Source of the DNA: Falsiroseomonas tokyonensis
GTDB lineage: Bacteria > Pseudomonadota > Alphaproteobacteria > Acetobacterales > Acetobacteraceae
DNA length: 54,093 nucleotides
Direction of reading: 5' to 3'
Assembly: GCF_019024325.1 (NCBI RefSeq)
Contig: NZ_JAFNJS010000014.1
Location: forward strand, 1-54,093
Shown: one piece after another, positions 32,756-39,692 of the stretch
How positions within the stretch are numbered: position 1 is the first letter of the stretch
How the letters are laid out: each line of letters begins with the position of its first letter
Notes under the pieces: generated by a model
Seen by the model: the letters and a program-made list of their open reading frames with translations, nothing else
Databases searched by the model: none
Told to the model about the DNA's origin: nothing
Program-made: the position numbers and the translations under genes

Positions 32756-33139
32756 ATGCGCCTGCGGGTCGAAATTTCGCCAGGCGAGGCGATTGACAAA
32801 ATCACCATACTAGAGATCAAGCGGTCCCGAATTGCGGATAGGAACAAGCTCGAACACGTCAGACGCGAAGCGGAAACGCTGCGCGAAGTCGTCGAGCCAC
32901 TGCTTCACTCCAAGCCCACGCTGCGTCATCTCCAGACATCGCTGCAGGCCGTGAACGAGGCTCTCTGGACCATTGAGGACAGGCTGCGGGACCTTGAGGC
33001 GCGTGGCGAGTTTGGCGCCGACTTCGTTCGTCTGGCACGTGACGTCTACATGACGAACGACAAGCGGGCCGCGTTGAAGGCCGAGATCAATGCGCTGCTC
33101 GGCTCCGATATCGCCGAGCAGAAATCCTATGCCTCTTAG
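32756..33139 (+). CDS. DUF6165 family protein
   Basis: 127 residues; GGGAGAAG lies ahead of the ATG. MRLRVEISPGEAIDKITILEIKRSRIADRNKLEHVRREAETL is the DUF6165 pattern, a helical protein usually encoded beside glycosyltransferases in surface-polysaccharide clusters. It starts a rightward four-gene block here. Biochemical role unknown. Confidence 0.82.
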   Translation: MRLRVEISPGEAIDKITILEIKRSRIADRNKLEHVRREAETLREVVEPLLHSKPTLRHLQTSLQAVNEALWTIEDRLRDLEARGEFGADFVRLARDVYMTNDKRAALKAEINALLGSDIAEQKSYAS

Positions 33140-33154
33140 ACGCCGGATATCAGC

Positions 33155-34108
33155 ATGGCGATCCTGTTCATTGGGCCGACTCGATTGGGCGACGGTATTC
33201 TCGTCAGCGGGCTTCTCCACTGGCTGCATGGTCAGCATCCGCAGGAAGAGATCACCCTCGCCTGCGGCGCGCCGGCAGCGCTCGCATTACGCCACGCGTC
33301 GGGTGTGGCGTCGCTGCATATCATGCAGAAGCGTCCGCGCGGCGGTCACTGGCTTGACCTTTGGCGCGCCACGTATGGACGGCGATGGCGCCGCATCGTT
33401 GACTTGCGGCGCTCGGCGCTACCCTGGCTACTTCGTGCGGATGCGCGGCACAGCGTGCCAAAGGGCGCGCCGGGTGAGCATCGTGTCGCCCAGGCGGCCC
33501 GCACGCTCGACCTGCCGCCGCAGGCGCCGCGGCTATGGCTGGACGAAAGCCACCGATTGGCCGCAGCGCGACTGCTGCCAGAAGGGCGCCCCGTGCTTGC
33601 GCTCGGCACAGGCGCCAATTGGATCTGCAAGACCTGGCCAGCAACCCGCTTCGCAGAGCTCATCGACCGCCTCACCGGACCGGGTGGAGTGCTGGGCGGT
33701 AGCACGGTTCTGCTTGTCGGCGGAGCGGATGAACGCAAGTCAGCCGCGACGGTCATCGACGGTATCTCTCAGAACGGCTTCGTCGATGCCTTCGGCTACG
33801 ACCTGCCGACCACGGCGGCGCTGCTGGAGCGCGCCGATGTCTTCGTTGGCAATGACTCCGCGATGATGCATCTCGCGGCCGCGACGGGGACGCGCACCAT
33901 CGGCTTGTTTGGCCCGACGCAGGATGCGCAGTACGCCCCCTGGGGCAGGAATGCGCTAGTCGTCAGGACGCCGGAAAGCATCGCCCAACTTCAGGCGCTG
34001 CGCGACGCAGATGGCGCGCGCGCGTCGGCGAGCCAGATGACGAACCTGGAGGCTTGGTCGGTAGCGGACGCGATGCTGCGCCGATGGCCGGAGCTTGCCC
34101 ATGGCTGA
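33155..34108 (+). CDS. Glycosyltransferase family 9 (heptosyltransferase-like)
   Basis: 317 residues. MAILFIGPTRLGDGILVSGLLHWLHGQHP is the GT9 N-terminal motif, and VFVGNDSAMMHLAAATGTRTIGLFGPT near residue 230 is the donor-binding motif of ADP-heptose transferases. Acts at the inner membrane on lipopolysaccharide core or related glycans. Fifteen bases after DUF6165, and its stop overlaps the region of the FkbM start. Confidence 0.88.
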   Translation: MAILFIGPTRLGDGILVSGLLHWLHGQHPQEEITLACGAPAALALRHASGVASLHIMQKRPRGGHWLDLWRATYGRRWRRIVDLRRSALPWLLRADARHSVPKGAPGEHRVAQAARTLDLPPQAPRLWLDESHRLAAARLLPEGRPVLALGTGANWICKTWPATRFAELIDRLTGPGGVLGGSTVLLVGGADERKSAATVIDGISQNGFVDAFGYDLPTTAALLERADVFVGNDSAMMHLAAATGTRTIGLFGPTQDAQYAPWGRNALVVRTPESIAQLQALRDADGARASASQMTNLEAWSVADAMLRRWPELAHG

Positions 34109-34130
34109 CATGACAGCATGGGAGCCGCCA

Positions 34131-34859
34131 ATGAATGTGGAGGAGCGCCTCAAGGCCCTCCTGCTGCCGGCGCGGCTGCAATTGCGCTACCAGGTGGCGC
34201 GAGAGAAGGCATGTGGAGAGGCAGAAATTCGCATGGTGCCGTTCCTCGCCGACCAGAGTAGGGCTTCGGTGGATGTTGGCGCGAACCGCGGCGTCTGGTC
34301 CGAGGTGCTTCGGTGCCACTCGCGTTGCGTCCATGCCTTCGAGCCGAACCCCAAGATCTATCGCCTGTTGCGCAGAAGTGCGGGCATCGGCGTGACGACG
34401 TATCCCATCGCGCTGTCTGACCGTAGCGGCACCTCGGCGCTGATGGTTCCGCGAGGCTCTCGCGGCTACTCCAACCAGGGCGCGTCGCTCAACCCGAAGA
34501 AGATCGGTGCGGCGGAACACCGCAGCGTTGAAGTGGAGACAAAGCGGTTGGATGACCTCGATCTCGGACCCATCGGCTTCATCAAGATCGACGTCGAAGG
34601 GCATGAGATGGCGGTGATCGCCGGGGCGGCTCGCACATTGGCCCTCTGGCGGCCGAACTTGGTGGTAGAGATTGAGGAGCGGCATACGCGCAGGCCGCTC
34701 GTCGAACTCCTCGGCGAGATATGTGCCCATGGTTATGATGCCTTCGCGCTTGACCAGGGCGTATTGCGGCGTGTGCAACAGATCGATCTGGCGCAGCGGC
34801 ACGCACAGAGTGCCAATCTGCAGGATTACATCCTGAATTGGATCTTTCTGCCGCGTTGA
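34131..34859 (+). CDS. FkbM family methyltransferase
   Basis: 242 residues from ATG 34131, which has GGGAG six bases ahead; ATGs at 34101 and 34110 are in frame. SVDVGANRGVWSEVLR is the SAM-binding motif I, and GFIKIDVEGHEMAVIAGA the FkbM hallmark. Enzymes of this family methylate sugar hydroxyls, so it likely decorates the glycan built by its neighbours. Confidence 0.88.
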   Translation: MNVEERLKALLLPARLQLRYQVAREKACGEAEIRMVPFLADQSRASVDVGANRGVWSEVLRCHSRCVHAFEPNPKIYRLLRRSAGIGVTTYPIALSDRSGTSALMVPRGSRGYSNQGASLNPKKIGAAEHRSVEVETKRLDDLDLGPIGFIKIDVEGHEMAVIAGAARTLALWRPNLVVEIEERHTRRPLVELLGEICAHGYDAFALDQGVLRRVQQIDLAQRHAQSANLQDYILNWIFLPR

Positions 34860-34934
34860 CCGGCCTCACCAAGGGTATGTCGCCCCCGCCGGTTTGCCTT
34901 CCTTGGCCAATTTGCGAGAAGGACGTGGACCAGC

Positions 34935-35660
34935 ATGCGCTTCAAAGAACTGGATTTCCGGCCGACTCCCCTGGGCATATTGAGTCTGCGGTGCCGCAGG
35001 CCTCCGGACCAACATCAGGATATATATGAGATCAAGCTCAACGACGATTTTCTGATGTCGAGCCAGTTCACCTATGCGGAAATCGCCCTCGCCCGTCTGG
35101 GCCTCGCGGCGCTGTACGGGGCCGGGCTGGATGTCGTGGTTGGCGGTCTTGGACTGGGACATACCGCTGCCGCAGTGCTTGAGGATTTGCGCGTCCGCTC
35201 ACTCCGCGTGGTAGAGGCGCTGCCGGACGTCATAGGATGGCACAAGGCCGGACTGCTGCCACTGGGCGCGGGACTTATCGCCGATCCACGATGCGAGCTG
35301 GTCCACGGTGACTTCTTCGCCTTCTGCGCGGCGCCTGATCAACGCTTCGCTTCTGGCATGCAGTCCGAGAAAGCTCATGCCATCCTTGTGGACATTGACC
35401 ACTCGCCGAGCCGACTGCTGCATCCGAGCCATGCGCCGTTCTATGAGCCCGACGGCCTTCGTGGTGTGCTTGGCCATCTGTATCCTGGAGGCATCTTCGC
35501 CCTTTGGTCGGACGACCCACCAGATCCGGGATTCGTGGCGACGCTGACAATGATTTTCGCGGATGTCGAAACGCATGTTGTGCGCTTTGACAGCCTGCAT
35601 GGTGATCATGAGGTGTCCAACACGATCTATGTGGCTCGCCGCAGTAGCGAACTTACCTGA
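34935..35660 (+). CDS. Spermidine-synthase-like methyltransferase fold protein
   Basis: 241 residues, with VVVGGLGLGHTAAAVLEDLRVRSLRVVEALPDVIGWH as the nucleotide-binding motif and AHAILVDIDHSPSRLLHP later. The GGLGLG loop and acidic strand ends are those of polyamine-synthase-like Rossmann proteins. It lacks an evident complete putrescine pocket, so true spermidine synthesis is unlikely. Grouped with glycan genes, though separated from FkbM by 75 bases. Confidence 0.7.
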   Translation: MRFKELDFRPTPLGILSLRCRRPPDQHQDIYEIKLNDDFLMSSQFTYAEIALARLGLAALYGAGLDVVVGGLGLGHTAAAVLEDLRVRSLRVVEALPDVIGWHKAGLLPLGAGLIADPRCELVHGDFFAFCAAPDQRFASGMQSEKAHAILVDIDHSPSRLLHPSHAPFYEPDGLRGVLGHLYPGGIFALWSDDPPDPGFVATLTMIFADVETHVVRFDSLHGDHEVSNTIYVARRSSELT

Positions 35661-35860
35661 CCAGGCGATCCCGGCACCGCACCGCCCCATCGTTCGATGG
35701 CTCGCATGGTCTCGATCGTCGGGACATCATTCTGTGGAAGAGATCCCGATGGCTGAGCCTCCCAGCTGCCGAAAGAGCATTTCGCATGCGCGTCACCCGC
35801 ACGCGCGCCGGACATGGAAGAATGCGAGCGTTACTTCACCCAGAGCCATGTCGTCATTCG

Positions 35861-36259
35861 TCATGCTCGCCGCCGGATCACGGAGGGGAAGGCGCGGTTC
35901 ATGTCATGTGCCGGCTGTGCCGGGGGCTCCGCCCGTTCAGCCGCGGTCAGCATCGCAGCCCAGATACCGCGCGCGCATTGATCCTTCTCGACGGCTGTCC
36001 TGCCCTGGGGGAGGCAGGCAACGCCGGCCTGCAGCATTGCCGGCGTTGCCTCATGCGGGACGCATGCCAGGCCTAGCGCGCGCATCGCTACCACCGCCGC
36101 GGTCGCCGCTTCGGTGGCGCGTTGCCGGCGACTGTGTTTGGCGGTTGCCCACCATTCGGCGGAGCCCATGAAGCCATTTGGCGGCTGCGAGCCCTGGTGT
36201 TCGAAGACCAGGGGGTCCACGTGAAAGGCGATCCTGGCAATCAGTTCCTCGTCGTTCAT
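35861..36259 (-). CDS. Protein of unknown function in the GroEL-like gene group
   Basis: 132 residues, MNDEELIARIAFHVDPLVFEHQG..., with GGAGAG six bases ahead of the ATG. The middle (RRQRATEAATAAVVAMRALGLACVPHEATPAM) is helical. It has no membrane segment. Third gene of the leftward set after the chaperonin-like gene. Contains a 13-bp perfect hairpin at 36016-36051 in its coding sequence. Confidence 0.6.
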   Translation of the reverse strand: MNDEELIARIAFHVDPLVFEHQGSQPPNGFMGSAEWWATAKHSRRQRATEAATAAVVAMRALGLACVPHEATPAMLQAGVACLPQGRTAVEKDQCARGIWAAMLTAAERAEPPAQPAHDMNRAFPSVIRRRA

Positions 36260-36309
36260 TGTTCTCTCCGATGTGACGTGTGGTGGCGGCGGATGGCCTG
36301 GCGCCTCGT

Positions 36310-36519
36310 CTACCGCCCTCGAACCGTCCGCTGACGCAGGCGGGTCATGCGCGCCTCCAATTGCTTCTGATCATGTTGGGCGAGGATTGGTGCGATGCGC
36401 ACGACGTCCAGTGCTATGGCCCAGGGTCGCGCCTGAAGGATCCGCAGGAGCAACTTCTCCTCGCCGATTTCGGCAGAGCCGCGTGTTCCGATCGTCCGAT
36501 GTCGTTGGTTCGCGAGCAT
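36310..36519 (-). CDS. Small protein of unknown function next to GroEL-like gene
   Basis: 69 residues, MLANQRHRTIGTRGSAEIGEEKLLLRILQARPWAIALDVV..., with AGGAGA six bases upstream of the ATG, the best ribosome site in this area. Basic termini flank a hydrophobic helix that is too short and interrupted for a membrane anchor. It lies 48 bases after the GroEL-like stop, so they are probably cotranscribed. Confidence 0.6.
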   Translation of the reverse strand: MLANQRHRTIGTRGSAEIGEEKLLLRILQARPWAIALDVVRIAPILAQHDQKQLEARMTRLRQRTVRGR

Positions 36520-36567
36520 GTCGTTCTCCTTGCTCGGTCTTGATGCCAGGTCGCCAGCCGCACAGCG

Positions 36568-38103
36568 TCAGGAGGCAAGTCGCAAAGCCGCATCTCGTGC
36601 CTCGGCATCGCGGCCACGAGCCACAACCGCCTCGGTGGTCAGCATCAATCTCGCCGCGCAGGACGCCGCCTGCAGAACGCCTTGGAGGACCGGCAATGGG
36701 TCGATGATTCCAGCCCTGAGGACATCCACGACCTCACCCGAGGGCAAGACCAGACCGCCCCATTCGAAATCGTCGCGCCGGTGCACGCGCCGCAAGGCGG
36801 TAGTCGGCGAGATGCCGGCATTGTGGACGAGTTGCCGAAACGGTTCCTCCAATGCCCGCTGGACCAATGAGAAGGCGATGCGCGTCACGCGGTCCTGTGA
36901 CAGGCGCCCCAGGGCAGCCAGTGCCGAGGCAGCGGACAACAGCGCCACGCCGCCTCCCGGAACAACGCCATGTAACGTGGCCGCATGAACTGCCCGTGCT
37001 GCGCGTTCGGCCCGCACGCGGGTATCGCCACCGTCATGGGCGCCACGGCCAGGCGTCTGCAGGACAAGCAGACGGCTTGGAGCGCCCGAGTGATTGCCAT
37101 TGGGCGCAACGACCAGTGTCCGGGTCGCGTCGGCCAGGACGACACCAGCTTCACCAAGATGGTGCACCATCGGCGCGTCGCCCGTATCGCCGCAGATCAG
37201 TCTTGCGCCCGTCAGAACTGCGAGTTCTGACATCGTCGCGCCGCCATTCGTGTCGCCTGGCCTGATCGATGGCAGTTCGACCACCAGGGCCTTCAGGTCA
37301 GAATCGACCGACCATCGCCAGACCTGCGCGGCGAGATCCGCCCTGGCCCGTTCGGTAACAACGAGCAGCGGTCTGCGGGCGCGTCCGGCATGATCGAGCA
37401 CCCGATCCAGTGCTGTGCCATCCGGGCTTGATGTGGTGAGCAGCAGGACCAGAGGGCGGTGCAAGCGCTTTCTGTCGCCACCGCGAGCACCGCCCGTCAT
37501 CACCCGTGGGAACACGTAGCCGGCCTCAATCTGGAGCCCACCAACGCTCTCGATCCGCGGCGTTGAGCCGTATCCTCCATCGACGATGACGAGGCTTCCC
37601 GATCCACTCTCCCTGGCGATGTCTACGATGAGATCAGCCAGCCTTGAGTCGGCCGATGCCGTTCTAGCGACATGCCTCAAAGATTCCGCATCCTTCCCAG
37701 GCGTGCTGATCAGGCTGAGGTGGTTGTCAGCCTCCCCCAACGCCAGTTCGATCCCGCGACGCAATTCGGTCGGGTCGAAGCCGACACCTACGAGGTTGAT
37801 GCCTTCGTGCACCAGGTGATGAGCCACCGCGACAGCGCTGGCTGTACCGTCGCCGGACGCCTGGCGTGCCCATTCCGCAGCCTGCCGCAGAAGCGCAGCC
37901 CCAGCAGTTTCTGCAGGATCCTCAAAAAAAACTGATGTGGCGACAGCGAGCCCGGTTTGCGCGACACGCAACGGGGCGTGGAGATCACCGACAAAGACGG
38001 GGCGCGCGCATGGGCCTAGTGTCACGGCGACCGCGTTTGCGGTCACCTGCATGCCGCGCTGGAAACTGCGGCGCATTGTATCCGATCTGAGAATGTCGAG
38101 CAT
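36568..38103 (-). CDS. Divergent GroEL-family chaperonin, ATPase residues altered
   Basis: 511 residues from ATG 38103 (AGGA upstream; a longer frame to 38181 is not protein-like). Collinear with GroEL: VTANAVAVTLGP at 19-31, GDGTASA at 84-90, GVVPGGGVALL near 383, AGIIDPLPVLQGVLQAAS and LMLTTEAVV at the end. The KDG carrying Asp52 of E. coli GroEL is QTG here (49-51), and Asp398 is also replaced, judged by eye against VEDALHATRA. Asp87 and Asp495 equivalents are kept. The Gly-Gly-Met tail is absent and no groES lies beside it. Perhaps a slow or inactive ring, or one with a specialised client. Confidence 0.85.
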   Translation of the reverse strand: MLDILRSDTMRRSFQRGMQVTANAVAVTLGPCARPVFVGDLHAPLRVAQTGLAVATSVFFEDPAETAGAALLRQAAEWARQASGDGTASAVAVAHHLVHEGINLVGVGFDPTELRRGIELALGEADNHLSLISTPGKDAESLRHVARTASADSRLADLIVDIARESGSGSLVIVDGGYGSTPRIESVGGLQIEAGYVFPRVMTGGARGGDRKRLHRPLVLLLTTSSPDGTALDRVLDHAGRARRPLLVVTERARADLAAQVWRWSVDSDLKALVVELPSIRPGDTNGGATMSELAVLTGARLICGDTGDAPMVHHLGEAGVVLADATRTLVVAPNGNHSGAPSRLLVLQTPGRGAHDGGDTRVRAERAARAVHAATLHGVVPGGGVALLSAASALAALGRLSQDRVTRIAFSLVQRALEEPFRQLVHNAGISPTTALRRVHRRDDFEWGGLVLPSGEVVDVLRAGIIDPLPVLQGVLQAASCAARLMLTTEAVVARGRDAEARDAALRLAS

Positions 38104-38181
38104 TGGGAGTCCTTGATGAAATCTGTTTGCCTGTGATGTTTGCCGAGTGGTGCCGGACGGTGTGTCCCTCCACAGGCGCAT

Positions 38182-38367
38182 TCACGGCGGATCGGACTGC
38201 ACCAAGGGCGATCTAGTTTCGGCGGGCGCCGTTTTGGGGCGCTCCGACACGTCGGTGGACGCCGGCGAGGCGTTGTTCAGTTTCTGCCGTTGCAGTTCGG
38301 GCTTCGGCTCATCGCCCAGCACGCGCTCGAGGAATTCCGGCCAGACGGCATCTGCGCGCTCGGTCAC
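38182..38367 (-). CDS. Possible small acidic protein upstream of GroEL-like gene
   Basis: 61 residues from GTG 38367, MTERADAVWPEFLERVLGDEPKPELQ... ending PLVQSDPP. The composition is protein-like (Glu/Pro/Ser, few Arg), unlike other frames nearby. No ribosome site before the GTG, so the start or the gene itself may be wrong. Same strand as the chaperonin-like gene, 78 bases ahead of it. Confidence 0.35.
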   Translation of the reverse strand: MTERADAVWPEFLERVLGDEPKPELQRQKLNNASPASTDVSERPKTAPAETRSPLVQSDPP

Positions 38368-38973
38368 GTCACGCGTCCGCGTGCTAAACGAACGCGATGC
38401 AGCGATAGAGGGGAGGTCCCAGGGCGGCGGCCTTCAAGGCCTGTCGGCAAGCCGAAATGTTGGACGTGTCGCCGAGCAGGCAGCAGCAAGAACAAATTCA
38501 GCGCGGTTGAATTTCCAGAGGCGGACTGCCGGTAAGGCGACAACGCACAGCCACGAGCGCCCTGGCGGAACACAGTGGGAAAAAAATCATACAATCTCGT
38601 CTCCTCTCTTGCCTAGGCGTGAGGGGAAAGGCGCATAGGTTCCGGCGCCGCCTCTCACTGGGGAGGCGGGCTAAGGGCCTCGCGCGACCGCCAGGAGGTC
38701 CTGCCCGCACCAAGGAACTGCGCCATGCGCTATCCTTACTGCAGGCATCAAGTGGACCGCTGTACGGGCGACGTGAGCGCTTGGCCCTGCCGCTGGAACG
38801 AAAGTTCCATCCACTCGAAGCCTCCCGGGGCACCAAGGGCGGTGACCAGGGGAAATACGAAAGCGGCGATCATTAGGATCGCGACGCTACGCTCGATCTA
38901 TTTAGTCTCGTTCCGCCAGGTGTTGTAGGCCGGAAAACTCACAAAATTGTGGGTGTGGTCTCAGATGGGCAGT
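38368..38973. other. 606-base stretch with no supported gene
   Basis: Open frames here are short and arginine/serine-rich on both strands. A 67-codon frame at 38725-38928 has AAGGA before its ATG and begins with two cysteines, but has no further protein-like character. An A-run at 38580-38587 and lower GC suggest non-coding or decayed DNA, in keeping with the intron remnant next to it. Confidence 0.5.
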
Positions 38974-39390
38974 CTACCTTGCGCAGTTACAGCACCTCGT
39001 GGCGCGTCGTCCTGTCTTCCGGCGCCCATTCCGGTAGAGACGCGGGTTACCCCGCGCCCCCCGGACAGATCCGAGCGTGCGCTGATAATCCGGCTCCCGC
39101 TTCGGGTGTTTGATGATGAAGCGTTGTTGCGAATACGCGTGCTGGACCCTGGCTGGCGCCAGCCACCGTGCGGCGATGGTCGTCATCCGTGTCCAGGTCA
39201 ATAGGCCCATATTGCTGCGGCGTCCGAGCGCCAGCTTCCAGTGCCAGATGGCTTAGTGCGCGAAGAACGTGATGGCCAACGAGTTGGCGGACACAGCGTA
39301 ATGCGCGAGATAGCCGCGCACGACCTGGTCGAGCCAGCGCCCTTGCCCGCGGCGGAACCGGTCGCGCCATTTGAGACATGTCTCACCGCG
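38974..39390 (-). pseudogene. Remnant of group II intron reverse transcriptase/maturase, C-terminal end
   Basis: Read leftward from about 39372, one frame gives LKWRDRFRRGQGRWLDQVVRGYLAHYAVSANSL, then a stop (TAA near 39255), then IWHWKLALGRRSN and LLTWTRMTTIAARWLAPARVQHAYSQQRF...KHPKREPD. This is the X/maturase-domain ending of bacterial group II intron proteins (QGRWL..VV.GY..Y.AV..N, RRS, W.R...L...WLP..R..HP.P..RF). The internal stop, loss of the whole polymerase domain and a drifted C-terminus show decay. No intact intron domain V was found nearby. Confidence 0.65.
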
Positions 39391-39692
39391 CCCAGCGAAG
39401 GTTGGATTCCGGTTGCTACCGCTGCTCCAGCCGGTTTCCCAACCTCATTCTCTGTTCAGCAGTAGCCGGCGGTCACGGCCAGATTTGGCGGGGCTTTGCG
39501 CCCGAAGCTCGGGATAGCGACTGCCCCGAGGTTGGCACTTTCTCTCTCCGACCGACCAATTCTCTCTGCACCTCGGGACTTGGGCGATTATTTCCCAAGC
39601 CGACAACACGTTGATTTTGTTCGCTATCCAACCCGCCCGCACTGCTTTGAGTTGCGGTCGGCTTCGCCTGCCAATGACAACCCGGCGCCAAC

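Noticed and set aside
35627-35815. 62-codon leftward frame after the spermidine-synthase-like gene
   Set aside because: Overlaps that gene antisense and lacks a ribosome site, though its middle looks somewhat protein-like.
38725-38928. 67-codon frame starting with two cysteines (MRYPYCRHQ...)
   Set aside because: Has AAGGA ahead, but only two early cysteines and an otherwise random composition; not enough for a call.
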